DNA of 64,000 nt from Diphasiastrum complanatum (taxonomy: Eukaryota > Streptophyta > Lycopodiopsida > Lycopodiales > Lycopodiaceae). Location of the stretch: assembly GCA_029204225.1 (NCBI GenBank), contig CM055102.1:19767182-19831181 (forward strand). Reading direction: 5' to 3'. The notes beneath the pieces are model-generated. The model saw nothing but the letters and a program-made list of their open reading frames with translations. It was not told the origin of the DNA and searched no databases. Position 1 is the stretch's first letter, and each line of letters begins with the position of its first letter. Made by a program: the position numbers and the translations under genes. Below, one piece after another: positions 33,862 through 45,119 of this stretch.

Positions 33862-35142
33862 CTACGAAAAACACAGGAGCTGACAACATGCTACAAAGAT
33901 CTGCCATCAACAATCACTATTGTGGAGGAGCAATAGACGAAAATGCATTCATGTTAACTCAATACATAGACACTATATTTCAATAAGAGGAAGCCCTGGT
34001 TGGACATTGGTTTGGTGGTACAACATGGATTGTCAAGGACACTACCTTTTTTTTGGGTGAAATGCACACAAAAAAGATTCAACAAAGAGAGAGTAGGCCC
34101 ACCACTTAAACCCCAATACTCCAAGAAGGTAGGCCCATCATTACTAGGGACACTTTCATTGCATTAACTTGTGGGTAGCATCTATCAAGCTCCCTCCCAA
34201 ATTCTCAAAAAGTGAAATGTACTACCAAAAGGTACAATGAAAAATGAGTTTTTTTTTGGTACCACCAAACCATGCCTTTAGCCGTATAGACTTTTTATTT
34301 TAGTAAAAAGAAGTCCAAGCTGGGCATGAGTACAAACAAAGAGAAATATGCTACCTTTTCATGTCACTATATTGACTCCTTATTGCAATAAATTGGAGCC
34401 TATTTTTCTATCAATATATTTCAACAATTCCTATACATTGTATAATATCTCTATGTTTTGCTATCTATAAGTGTCGCGTCTTTGTTCAGGATAAATACAT
34501 CCTCATTAGCATCACACAAATCATGAGGCGATGTCTTTGGTTGAGATGTTGTCGTGGCCAATATGCTGAGGATGATCTCCTGTCGTTACATGTATACTTC
34601 GCTTGCTGTGTAATCACGGACGACAAACTGCAAGAAGAAATATCAGATATTAGATGATGATTTATGATAAACAATTATAATTCTTTTATGAGAAAGGAAA
34701 CTGAACAACGCACGTTCGAAATATCAACATCCTCCTGAATATTGTACCACTCAAAGAATATCTTTCCATTGAAAAGAATACACTAGGCATAGCTAAATGA
34801 GTCATGTTGCTGGGGTGTCTGCAATACGTTCAACAGATTAATAATGGGAGGGCGAAGCTGACACTAAACAGAGATATTAAACAAAAATATGCAGGAAGTG
34901 TTCAATAATCAACTCAACGCTACCAATTTCACAAGTTCCTACCATTGGCATTCTCTATTGAAAAGTATTTACAAAGTGCTGACAACAGCGAGTCAATGTC
35001 TTTATGTGTGTTACTCGCGGAATTCATCTTTACACAAAAAGATTATTACATTATTTACAGTTCTTTTTATAGAGACTATATTCAAGCTCCAGCGATCACT
35101 GCAAAATCAAAGAAGCATTCCATTAGATATATAATGCAATAA
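33862..35142 (+). pseudogene. Possible further exons of the same unknown gene
   Basis: Three blocks look exonic: 33862-33936 after acceptor TTATTGTAG, 34490-34655 after acceptor TTTGTTCAG (open frame with I-S-I-T-Q-I-M-R-R-C-L-W), and 34912-35142 (H-K-F-L-P-L-A-F-S-I-E-K-Y). Spaces between them are non-coding. Linking them to the 32.6-33.6 kb block is an inference from strand and spacing only. Confidence 0.3.
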
Positions 35143-35245
35143 TTAGATACAACCTTAAATATATAAATAGCAAGAGATAAATAAACCAACATACTTGGTA
35201 TGATATGGCACTATTAGAAGAGCATCCACCAAGAAGACATTGTGT

Positions 35246-35569
35246 CTAGGTGTCGTCGTCATCCTTGATGGATTGCATAAAATTTTTTCTAAGAAGATAG
35301 ACTTCTCTCAATGAATCCGTTGCAATTTCAAATTGTAGGAGAGGGAGACCCACCTCTATCACTGGGTCACTGATAGAAGCCCTCCCGTCCTTCAACGGAA
35401 CACAGTTAGGGATCCAAAATTTTAGACTAAGGCCAATTTTTTCTATTTTGAAAGGAATTGGCAAGCCGATATTATCTAAAGCTTCAGATATATCTTTCTC
35501 AAACTTTAAATAATTTTCAGAATCTGATGCTGCAGGAGGAGGGAAAAAGAGTGATTCGGATGGAATTCG
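35246..35569 (-). pseudogene. Unrecognised minus-strand coding-like block
   Basis: The frame reads E-S-L-F-F-P-P-P-A-A-S-D-S, then A-L-D-N-I-G-L-P-I-P-F-K, and ends K-D-D-D-D-T before a stop at 35246. Stops occur immediately upstream (~35575). Composition looks protein-like, but no domain is recognised. Confidence 0.3.
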
Positions 35570-35631
35570 GATCTAATTGCTGGTCACTGTCGGCTATATC
35601 ATTCCTACAATCCTCCAGAGTGTAGACAGGC

Positions 35632-36490
35632 ACTGTTGACCTACGTTTAAATTAATTCAGCATTCAACAAAGTTGAACCGATGTGCGAAATAGATAAAAG
35701 AAGTGAATGAGATAAACAAATAATAAGCAGACAATAATTCAATCAAGATCAGACAATTTAGAACGATATGTGCTTAACAACTACAACATCATCTATTGAT
35801 CCTCTTTGTTCAAGCACTGTGTGACAAACCCACACAACGCATCGGCGTGAGAAAAGCAGTGTTCTCCCACGAACAATGTCTCGCTTACTAGCGAACTTCT
35901 TGGATCTCTGTGGATCCTTCTGATTTTTTTATCTTCTCATTTCTATATATATTAGGTGCATCTCGCAACTGCTTACATTCAGAGTAACATCTTGATTAGA
36001 TAGATTAAGCAATCTGAGACTAATCACAAATTACAAGAACGGCTAATTAGGCACATCCTAACGTTCCTCTGGTGATGTCATCAAAATCATATCAGGAAAT
36101 TGTACTTTATGGTACTTCTTTGATCTTCCTAGTACTTGGAACATGAAAAACCGAAAGTATTTGGTCTTCGGGTATCCCGAACATTGGTTGTTCATCGTAA
36201 GGTCTTTGGATTGGTCTCAGCCATTTTCCTTTCGTCCGCGTTGTCCGACCTTTAGCCTTTCGGTTGAGCTCCTCTTGTTCGCAAATAATTCTTCTTCATC
36301 TTCGAGGCGTTCATCTTTGAGGTGTTCGTCTTCGAGGTGTTCAGCTGAAACTGTTAAGTTCGCACTTACTCCTTGTGGGCAGACTCTTAGGGTTTCGACA
36401 TGTTGGGAGTCGAGAGCTAGCAGAGCTTTGGTGACAAACATATTTTGTTTCTTCAGCTCCCTCTCAAAGCGTGGTAGCTTTATGACTCCA
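35632..36490 (-). repeat. Probable copia LTR region
   Basis: This lies directly 3' (minus sense) of the copia RNase H end at 36502. Its far end reads ...CGTAGGTCAACA on the minus strand, an LTR-like CA terminus. The proximal end is not resolved and no partner LTR is present. Small predicted ORFs inside look spurious. Confidence 0.3.
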
Positions 36491-36501
36491 AGGCTGCTCC
36501 T

Positions 36502-36792
36502 CTATTTCTCGAACAAATCTTCGTCTAAGGCCTTTGTGAAGATGTCAGCGACCATTTTCTTTATGAAAGTAGTTTTCAGCTTCTTCTTTTCGACCAGGTC
36601 CCTTATCAAGTGGTATGCAATGTGTTTCATCCTTGAGTGAAACACGATATCCTTTGTCAGGTGTATTGCAGATGTATTATCCATCTGCAAAATCAGGGGC
36701 TCATTAATCGTTTCATCCAGTCTAAGAATCCCGACTGTCCTAATCACCAGAAGTCTAACAATGTTGTCCAATCTTCTGAACTTCTGCATCAA
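36502..36792 (-). pseudogene. Copia RNase H C-terminal fragment
   Basis: Minus-strand reading gives M-D-N-T-S-A-I-H-L-T-K-D-I-V-F-H-S, the H-L-I-R-D-L-V-E-K-K-K-L block and the ending V-A-D-I-F-T-K-A-L, the usual end of copia RNase H. It is cut at about 36792 by gypsy G2 sequence on the opposite strand. Confidence 0.85.
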
Positions 36793-36795
36793 ATG

Positions 36796-39030
36796 AAAAC
36801 CTGGTAAAGCTCAACAATCTCATATGGATAAGCTCACTGCCGATTTCCAAGCTGCCATGAAATAGATTGCTGAGAAATCTTTTCCAGCAAGAGAAAATGT
36901 TTGGTGTCCAATCTGCTCGCAACATCATACTGCTAATGAATGCCCTCAACTACGAAACCATTTTCTAGCAGCAACCAGACCCACCATCTATCGAGCATAC
37001 CACCCCTACCCTCCACAACAGCCTATGCCACGACCAGGGGTCTACCAACCATGACCAATCCAAACCAAGCTGTCTTTGCCGCACATCAACTCCTAGCAAT
37101 ACAAGGATGTTTTATTTGTGTAGGTAAGCATCCTAGTGTTTGTTGCCCAGATAAACTCCGCTTTCCTCTAGCTTGTGACAATTGTGATATTGAACATCAC
37201 GTGAAGGACTGCCCATCCTGATCCAAACATGTTGTTCAGTGCAAGTAGAAACTTTACCAGTTGAAACTCATCCTGCATGGGTCTTGACTCGAGCACAAAC
37301 CCAACGCCAAGCCCCTACACTTGCACCCAGCAAAACTCAGTAGCATGCTGTCCCTCCAAGTGAAGATTTGGCTGCATCATCAGTATCGCCAACAAATCCA
37401 CAATGCTAACCAACAATCTTCCACCTCCCATAAAGTACCTCACAAGTCTTTTGAAAGTAAGACCCCTGAAGGTACTGAAGTCTGGGGGGATTTACTGCAA
37501 GCCAATGTCACTATTCCTTTCCATGTCCTTTGGAAGCATGCTGGCAAATGGAAACACCAGATCCAGTCCACCGACACCACCACTGATGAGTTGCCCAAGA
37601 TGCCCTCACCAATCCACTCAGTGAATGGGACGACATCAAAATCCCAGCTACCCATCGCCAATCTCGCGAAGTCCTAGCTGTTCTTGATGGCGGCTCAGGT
37701 GTCAATATCATTTCCACATCCCTCATGCTAGAATGGAATCTGAGAGACAAGCTTACCAAATCCACTTGTCAGCTTAGGATGGCTGATCAATGTGGGGTCC
37801 AATCTTCCGGTTTCCTTCCGCAAGTGCTAATCGAACTAGGAGGTCTAAAGTTTTCTATAGATCTAGTAGTACTTGATATTCCCGGTAATGCCTATTCCTA
37901 TGAATTACTACTTGGTCGCCCGTGGCTCACCAATGCACGAGTCGTTCATGACTGGAGCAAAGGCCGAGTCACTTTTGAAAATCGTGACAGTTCTGTCACC
38001 ATTGATTCAACGGGAAAACTCAAACCTGCACGCATTCATGACGAAGGGTTCTCAACCACCAATTCAGTGTTTGAGCCACACCAGTCCAGCCACGAAAAAA
38101 GTCATTATGTTAAATCTACTGATATCATAAACTGGAGTCACAGTTTAGCTACCATTGATTGTGTGAATGCCGATTACTGTGCTCAACATCAGAATGATTG
38201 TACCTCTCCACTCCCGATCGATCACGACCAATTACCTAATCTTGATACACCTATCATCAATATCAATTTTATTGATATTCTTCCGCACAATGATGAGTTA
38301 CTAAATGTTGCATGGCTACCTACTGATGAATCAGAAGATTTATTCGTAGATGACGAGAATGTATTACGAATTCAGAATTGCCCAGAAGATTTGGGCATCT
38401 CTGATATTCATATCCTCAATTACAGGAAAGCGCTTCCACTTACGGCCTTTCTGCACCATGCATCAAAGTGGAACAGGTTGCCAAGGTTACAGTTGAAAAG
38501 CCTGATACCAAATTCTACCATGTCAAACGCCCAAAGTATCCATGGGATCTTTGTGAGGAGGAGACCATCTTTCAAATCAATGACGAGATCCTCCATGATG
38601 TACCACTCATTCCTCATCCACACACCTCATGACCTTTGAAGCCACAACCACGTGGCCATGCTATGCAGGAAAAGATGAAAAAACCGTTTCAAATTCAGCC
38701 ACCTGGCGACCTAAAAATCGTTAGAGAAGTTCCTGAGATTGCCCTTGTTCCTACACCAACCCTCGAACGTCCCCAATCAGCATCCCGACAGGTGAAAGAC
38801 AAGTCCCCCCTTGAATCTCTAGCCCATGATGTCCCTGCATACTTTAAGGAATATACGATCAAGGATGTCACAATCCAATTCCATCTCAATCGCGAACAAT
38901 GCAGATGGCTTGAAAAGCTCCTGCAAAAATATTGACATGTCTTTGTGTGGACCTATAAAGACATGAAAGGCATCTCACCCCAGGTGGTTGTGCATCGTAT
39001 TCCGCTTAAACTGGGTGCTCAAAATCAAAT
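36796..39030 (+). pseudogene. Gypsy element G2: gag knuckles, protease, start of RT
   Basis: A knuckle-like C-P-I-C-S-Q-H-H-T-A-N-E-C (~36905) and two more Cys/His clusters (37110-37215) mark the end of Gag. The protease reads V-L-D-G-G-S-G-V-N-I-I (~37680-37715) and L-L-L-G-R-P-W-L (37905-37930) within the 37725-38639 frame. A short frame at 38945 gives T-Y-K-D-M-K-G-I, the usual beginning of RT. Everything downstream is lost by ~39030. Frameshifts occur at ~37670, 38430 and 38636. It is not the same family as G1. Confidence 0.8.
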
Positions 39031-39144
39031 GTATAGTGCAAACATTGTTTTAATTGGAAAGGTTTCTTCATTTTTATGCAATAATCTTCAAAACCTCTTG
39101 TCTAATATTAAAAACCTCATTGGCAAAGGGTTACCTCCAGCATC

Positions 39145-40331
39145 CTAACATAGCTCAAGAATCCTCAAAGCCTCCAGTCTGAGTGCCTCGTAGAAAACTT
39201 CTCTAGCAACCCAAATGCGAAACATCTTGTCACCAACAAGAATATTGTACTGGTCTCGAGCCATAGCTCCTCCCAAGCAATTTTTGAGCCACTGACACCT
39301 GGTCTCATTAGAAACATCTGCCAAACGCAAAGCATTCAATTTCTCCAAACCCAATGAGAATCCCTTTTCTTCCAAAGCTTTTGTGGTTATCATTCTAAAC
39401 CACTGATCTCCACTCTTGGGATCCACGACACCCAATAATTTACTCATGCGATTGCCATATTTTTTTCTTATACGCAATTCAACATCGGCCTGATGTTTTG
39501 GTTGAGTTGATGTGTCTATTGTCTTACTCAATAGCTCATCAACCTCCCGCTGAATCTCATTCTGGATACATAAAAAGCAATACATTATGCATCTTGAAAT
39601 TTTCAAACAAACAATGAAAGTGATGGAGTCTTTTTCAGAGACAAGAGAAGCACTTACATTATACACAATCTTTGCCAACATAGAGCGTGTAAGTGGGTAC
39701 CATGGCAAAATCCCCTTTCTCTTCTCCAGATCTCTAACAATATGAACTTGAGCCAACTCTTCTGTTGTGAACTTACTTTCAAAATATGATGTGTCACTCT
39801 CTCCCAATTTTCTCACTGAGAACAACACATCTTTCAACTCCGTCTTCACCATTGCTTCCTCATTCAATCTACAAGTAGACACGTGTTCACGGCGAGGCAA
39901 TATTAAACATTAATACACAAATTGAATAAAAAACAAGGAACATACATAGCTAGCCGAAAAAGTAAACTACATAACATTGCTTACTTGTTGATTCTATTTA
40001 ACATTGTCAACAATGGCATGGAATCAGAAGGTGAAACTTGTATAAATGTGGCCTTCACTGAAATATGCTTCTCTCTGTCAAAACAAAATGACTCGACAAT
40101 CTCTTCAATCCACGCCTTTGTTCTATGATTCCCGTTCGAGCACAAAAACATCTTTCCAGAAAGGTCAGTCCAATCTTCATTGTTGGCAAGTTCTCTCTCA
40201 AAGGAGTCATTCACTTCCGTCCATATTGAGTCCCATGTGGCTTTGATCTCATCATTAACTTTCATAGATACATCACCTACTCCTTGCAAAGACAACACAA
40301 AGGCTCCCTTTTCTTCAAGGTAACCGTCCAT
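39145..40331 (-). CDS. Three-exon gene of unknown function with N-H-R motif
   Basis: Exons on the minus strand are 40331-39985, 39868-39658 and 39561-39145. The introns (116 and 96 bp) both have GTAAG donors and AG acceptors. Splicing gives one open frame of 324 codons with no internal stop, and both junctions keep phase. The protein has C-S-N-G-N-H-R-T-K-A-W at residues ~64-74, loosely like the G/D-N-H-R motif of ParB/sulfiredoxin-type folds, then a helical C-terminal half. This similarity is weak and function is unknown. The first exon is preceded by CTGCTTTCAG, which looks like an acceptor, so upstream exons may be lost next to the LTR fragment at 40400. It could be functional or a recently truncated copy. 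Confidence 0.55.
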
Positions 40332-40399
40332 TCTGAAAGCAGTCTTAAGAACTTTTTTTAATAGTCCAACCTGACAAACACTCTCATGGATTTAAACTC

Positions 40400-40747
40400 T
40401 ACACAGAGGAATAGCCGTAAAACATTATCACAACCATTTCTAAGGACGCAAACTTCTCTCTAGCCTCATTTAGGGTGGGCTAGGACCCAACTCTAGGTGG
40501 ACCAACATTTTTGGCTCGGTCTTTACAAAAATTGACCACAAAATATTTTTGACCATTTTTTTTCGAAAGTCAATTTCTTACTTTTAAACTGTGTCTAGCC
40601 ACTTTAGGGGCGGGCTGGGACCCATTTCTAAGGCAAATTTGTGCCAGTTTTTCTCTAATAATCGGGTTTTACATGTTGATTTTTTAGTTATTGCGAACTT
40701 AAGCTTCAATATTAGCCTGATTTTCCATGCAGAAATATCGGCTAACA
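40400..40747 (-). repeat. Inverted fragment of the G1 LTR (outer 5' end)
   Basis: The reverse complement matches 13185-13530, including GGGTCCCAGCC, the TTGACTTTCGAAAAAAT area and GGCCTTAGAAATGG-like sequence. It begins TGTTAGC at 40747. This independently marks the true start of the G1-family LTR. It is truncated on its inner side near 40400, about 70 bp from the three-exon gene. Confidence 0.75.
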
Positions 40748-41100
40748 CTTGCGTTCTGGGCTTCGCTCAACCATCAGGTTGACTCATACGGTTCAGTGCA
40801 GTAGATCGCGGCCATTGCCTTAGCAGTTCCTTGCGGTGGCTTGCATTTTTTGTCCTCATTTACAACCGTAAGGTTGACTCATATGGCTCGTTGTGGTGTG
40901 GCACATTGTGGTTTCTTTGGTCTACTAAACTTCGCCTCGTATTTGTGCAGACTGTGTAGAAAAGACTGATTTTGTTGAAGACATTGAAGATGGCCATGTC
41001 TTCAATGTCTTCAAATAACTTTAAACTTCACATTCGAATGTGAAAAGAATAGGATCTATGAGCTTAATTTTCAATAGTCCCCATTAATGTCACAGTCTCA
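40748..41100 (-). repeat. Possible LTR of the split copia, with CAACC...GGTTG hairpins
   Basis: Two related ~25-bp segments (40767-40791 and 40862-40886) share AGGTTGACTCATA, and the second holds CAACCGTAAGGTTG, a small hairpin. It lies just 3' of the copia RNase H end. LTR identity is inferred from position only. Confidence 0.3.
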
Positions 41101-41104
41101 GGTT

Positions 41105-41415
41105 TAGCAAGTTAGAAAACTTTTGGTGTTTGATATTGGGAAGAGCTTTGGTGAATATGTTTGTAACCATTTCTATTGTGCAGCAGTATTGAAGAATCAC
41201 TTGTCCTGAGAAAACCTTTAAAATGATATTGGATTTTAATGTGCTTTGACTTGCCATGAAATCTGGGATTCAGAGACAATGAAATACAGCTGGTATTGTC
41301 ACACAAAATGGTGGTAACATTAAACTGAGTATGATGCAGATCGTGAAGTAGTAGTCTGATCCATATTGCTTTTTTTGAAGCTTGGCATGTTGCGATGTAC
41401 TCTGCTTCCATTGAA
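41105..41415 (-). pseudogene. Split copia (host), RNase H C-terminal half
   Basis: The frame reads M-E-A-E-Y-I-A-T-C-Q-A-S-K-K-A-I-W, then C-D-N-T-S-C-I-S-L-S, and after a frameshift N-I-F-T-K-A-L near 41120. Across the insertion at 41421-44461 it joins in frame to V-A-L-S at 44467: removing the insert and one target copy restores continuous RNase H. Confidence 0.9.
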
Positions 41416-41420
41416 GAAAG
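41416..41420. repeat. Target-site duplication GAAAG, left copy
   Basis: GAAAG immediately precedes the LTR start TGTCGGGG and is repeated after the other LTR at 44462-44466. Confidence 0.9.
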
Positions 41421-42227
41421 TGTCGGGGAAGTGAGACTGTTTCATTTTTTGTCTTCTTCTTATTCGTGAACGATTTTGTGTCTTTGAATTTTCTTTTGCG
41501 CGGAAGTTGTTTACAAGATCCCAGACATGCGACTACACATCACAGAACACATTTTATTCAAGCAATCAAGACAAATGACAACGTAAGATAGGGAGATACA
41601 CGAAAATAGAGCGACTATATTATCAGTTTAGTTTTTAGAGTGAGATCTTCAGTGTCTCGCTCATTGATGGAATGACACTCTGCTCTTTTGATGTGTTCTG
41701 TCGTTGGCAGACTTTCATGCACAGCTATAGTATCTAGTGTTTTTCTACTCTACTAGCTACCTCTCTCTCTCTGTCTCTTACAGATCTCTCTATTCAAATT
41801 ATTTTCACATTTTTTTTTTATGATCTAGAGAGGATCATTTATGCCTCCACAGTGTGGAGTTTACAAGATGGCTAAACGTAGAATCACAAGACTAGTTAAC
41901 ACCAGTCAACTAGTTAGTCACTCTTCGTCATTGATACTCATTTCAGCTGGGCGTAAAGTCTATGACTCCAAGCCCGTTAAGTTGTCAGCTGGTAGCGCGG
42001 AAGATTCCTCTTCGTTTGTTTCGTAATCTCTCGTTTGCTTTCGTAGTTTTTTATTTTTGCGTCCTTTTGCGGTTTGCGGTCCAGGAGGTGTGTTTACGAT
42101 TCACAAATGATTCGCGAATCGTTCGTGCTTCAAGTCAAGCGACAGTGACTGTCGTGAATTGTCCTCGTTCGATTTTCATTTCTTGTTCGTGCTGTGACAA
42201 AGTTGTAGGAGTTCACCATTTCTGACA
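41421..42227 (-). repeat. 3' LTR of the nested copia
   Basis: It runs from TGTCGGGGAAGTGAGACTG to ...TTCTGACA (plus sense), 807 bp. It matches the other LTR throughout, but its CT microsatellite is only about 18 bp (41761-41778, one interruption) against ~84 bp in the 5' LTR. Confidence 0.88.
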
Positions 42228-42239
42228 CTCCCTCTTGAA

Positions 42240-43560
42240 CCTTGCAGCTTTGTACGTTTAAATTAATTGCCTTTCTTTGCTTGGCAAAGAGTGGCTTGTC
42301 GAGTGGTTTCGTGAGCAGATCTACAATCATTTTTTCTGATTTTATATACTGGACCTAGAGCTCTCCTTTTGAGATCAAATCTTGAATGTGATGGTACTTC
42401 AGAGATATGTTCTTTGTCTTTGAATGGAAGACAGGATCCTAGGACAGATAGATGGCACTCTGAGAGTCCATTATCATCGTGCTTGGCCCTTCGTGTGAAA
42501 TCCCGATTGCCTCCAACATCATCTGTAGCCACAGTACCTCATTTGCGACCTTTGAAGCTGCGACATATTCAGCTTCGCAAGAGGATTGAGCCACCAAGGT
42601 GTGCTTTTTGCATATCCAATTGATTGTAGCTCCGCAACAGACATACTGTCTGTTGTCGGGGTCTTCATAGCCTTCAACTTGCTTCATGAAGATTTCCTCC
42701 TCTAGATCTCCATGGAGAAAGGCTGTCTTTACGTCAATCTGGTGAATTTCCAGATTGTACTGTGTGGCGTATGCAAGGAGTAGCCTTATGCTTGTCATCT
42801 TGACCATGGGCAAATATGTGTCGAAATAATCAACACCATATCTCTACGTGTAGCCCTTCGCGACAAGCCTTGCTTTGTAGTAGCCAATGGTGCCATCTGA
42901 TTTCATCTTTTTCTTATACATCCACTTGCAGTCGACTATCTTTCTGTTTTTTGGCAGTGGCTCTAATGTCCATGCCTCGTTTCGTCTCATTGACTCATAT
43001 CTAGTAGACTCAATATGAGCATTCTCAGCGGCTGATAGGACGTCGGTAGAGATTTCATGAAGTACATCAACTGCTGTGGTGCTGGGACCTGGTGCTCTTG
43101 TCCTGATGCAACGAGTTGCGCGAAGATCGTTCTGATCTTCTCAACGTGCTGATCTAACTGGTTGCCATCCCACCATATGGATTGCAGCTGATTGTGAAGG
43201 TGCATGACTGAAGCTGCAGTCCTCACTTCATACTTCTGTTTTAATCTTTTTCATGCTGCATGACTGCTTTCACAGTCTTCAATCTGCATGAGTAGATCAT
43301 CATTTATGGACGAAACGATGATCGCCATTGCACGCTCATCCTTTCTGATCCATTCAGCTCTCCTTAGGTCTTCCTCTGGAGGCTGCACCTCTGAGAGCTC
43401 AGTCACCGACCAGATGCCTTCGTCCTTCAGAAGTGTTTTGATTTTGAATTTCCAGAATATGTAATTTGCGCCATCGAGACTGATTGCTACTCTTGTCTAG
43501 ATTGTTGTAGCCATATTGTGTTGTCTAGAAGAATCATTGTTGGGATATCAGTAGTGATAA
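42240..43560 (-). pseudogene. Fused gag-RT-RNase H remnant of the nested copia
   Basis: From 43520 downward: Gag start with one early stop, then L-D-G-A-N-Y-I-F-W-K, L-H-N-Q-L-Q-S-I and S-L-P-T-S-Y-Q-P-L (42987-43260). Near 43018 the sequence becomes the integrase-RT hinge (E-A-W-T-L-E-P-L-P-K-N-R-K). RT proceeds through I-D-V-K-T-A-F-L-H-G-D-L and at ~42640 switches to RNase H (I-N-W-I-C-K-K-H-T, S-C-E-A-E-Y). It ends T-K-P-L-D-K near 42310. The two in-place fusions mark the deletion points. Confidence 0.85.
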
Positions 43561-43567
43561 CATGTGG

Positions 43568-43579
43568 GCTCTTATACCA
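43568..43579 (-). other. Primer-binding site of the nested copia
   Basis: The minus strand reads TGGTATAAGAGC, one change from the usual TGGTATCAGAGC initiator-tRNA site, directly after the LTR end GCGACA. Confidence 0.85.
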
Positions 43580-43919
43580 TGTCGCAGAAGCGAGACTGTT
43601 TTGTTTTTCATCTTCTTCTTCTTATTTGCGAATGATTTTGTGTCTTTCAATTTTCTTTTGCGAGGAAGTTGTTTACAGAATCCCAGACACATGACTACAC
43701 ATCACGGAACACATTCTATTCTAGCAATCAAGACAAATACAGCACAAGACAGGGAGATGCACGAAAATAGAACGACTATATTATCAGTTTAGTTTTTAGA
43801 GCGAGATCATCAGTGTCTCGCTTGTTGGCGGAATGACACTCTGCTCTTTCGCTGTTTTTTGCTCGTTGGTAGACTTTCATGCACAACTATAGTATCCAGT
43901 GTTTTTCTGCTCTACTCGC

Positions 43920-44010
<91 letters not shown>

Positions 44011-44461
44011 GATCTCTCTATTCAGATTATTTTCACATTTTTTTTTATGATCCAGAGAGGATCGTTTATACCTCCACAATGTGGAGTTTACAAGATGGCT
44101 AAACGTAGAATCACAAGAATAATTAACGCCAATCAACTAGTTAGTTAGTCTCTGTCGTTGATACTCATTTCAGCTGGGCGTGAAGTCTATAACTCCAAGC
44201 CCGTTGAGCTGCCAGCTGGCAGCACGAAAGATTCCTCTTCGTTTGTTTTGTAATCCCCCGTTTGCTTTCATTCTTTTCGTCTGTTTCATAGTTTTTCGTT
44301 TTTGCTTCCCTTTGCGGTTTGCGGTCCTGGAGGTGTGTTTACGATTCACGAATCGTTCATGCTTTGAGTCAAGGGACGTTGACTGTCGCGAATTGTTCTC
44401 ATTCGACCTTCGTTTCTTGTTCGTGTTGCGACAAAGTTGCAGGAGTTCACCATTTTTGACA
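43580..44461 (-). repeat. 5' LTR of the nested copia, with expanded CT microsatellite
   Basis: The 882-bp LTR has the same termini as 41421-42227. The pure CT tract spans 43923-44006 and accounts for essentially all the length difference between the LTRs. ORFs encoding Ser-Leu repeats here are microsatellite artefacts. Confidence 0.88.
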
Positions 44462-44466
44462 GAAAG
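44462..44466. repeat. Target-site duplication GAAAG, right copy
   Basis: Exact repeat of 41416-41420 flanking the other side of the nested element. Confidence 0.9.
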
Positions 44467-45115
44467 CGCAACTGATTTATGTTTTTTCAAGTTCCATGAG
44501 ATTGGTCTCTCTGCCAGAAAGAAGCAGAACCTAGAAGTGGATTTTTTGGTTGAGGCATTTCCTCCCCAATCCGAGTTGGAGTAGCCTTGAAGAACCAATG
44601 GATCGATAGTATTTCCATCATAGCATAAAATATAATCTAAACTTCCTTGGATATATCTCATCACTCTCTTTAATGCTTTCCAATGTAAGATCTTAGGATT
44701 AGACATGTATTGACTTAATGTGCTAATAGTGTATGCTAAATCTGGTCTGGTGCAAAGCATGGCATACATCAAAGATCCTATAAGTGACTGATACGGGTAC
44801 TTCGCTAAGTTGAGTACTTCACTTTCGGTATCCACACAAGAAGGTTTAGTCAATGTCATAGTTTGATCCATTGGAGTATCAATCGATTTGCAATCAGACA
44901 TATGAAAATTTTCTAGAATGGTTTCTAGATATTTCTACTGGCTTAAATAGATTTTCTTATGCAATCTATCTCTAGTGATGTGTATTCCTAATAATGAATG
45001 AACAGTGCCTAGATCAATCTTGTCAAATTCTTTTGACTAAAAACTCCTAGTAGTGTGCAATAAGAAAGTGTCATTAGACAAAATAACTACATCATCTACA
45101 TACTAGCTATGTGAA
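44467..45115 (-). pseudogene. Split copia (host), RT C-terminal and RNase H N-terminal part
   Basis: From 45110 downward: a stop and then Y-V-D-D-V-V-I-L, Y-L-E-T-I-L-E-N-F, the Y-Q-S-L-I-G-S-L-M-Y-A connection segment and S-D-W-G-G-N. The frame proceeds to K-K-H-K-S-V-A-L-S, where the nested element interrupts it. Upstream RT and the rest of pol are missing because another LTR end abuts at ~45120. Confidence 0.88.
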
Positions 45116-45119
45116 CTGA

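Larger units (their letters stand above)
41421..44461 (-). mobile_element. Nested, internally deleted copia element with both LTRs
   Basis: Complete ends are present: LTRs at 41421-42227 and 43580-44461, GAAAG target duplications on both sides, a primer site at 43568-43579 and a purine tract at 42228-42237. The interior is only ~1.35 kb. It contains the Gag N-terminal part, then a jump to the integrase/RT boundary, then a second jump from RT into RNase H. It therefore lacks protease, integrase core and most of RT and must have moved in trans, if the deletions predate insertion. It belongs to the same pol family as the remnant at 1076-2471. Confidence 0.9.

Noticed and set aside
43859-44136. 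Several Ser-Leu or Arg-Glu repeat ORFs
   Set aside because: They are translations of the (CT)n microsatellite on both strands.
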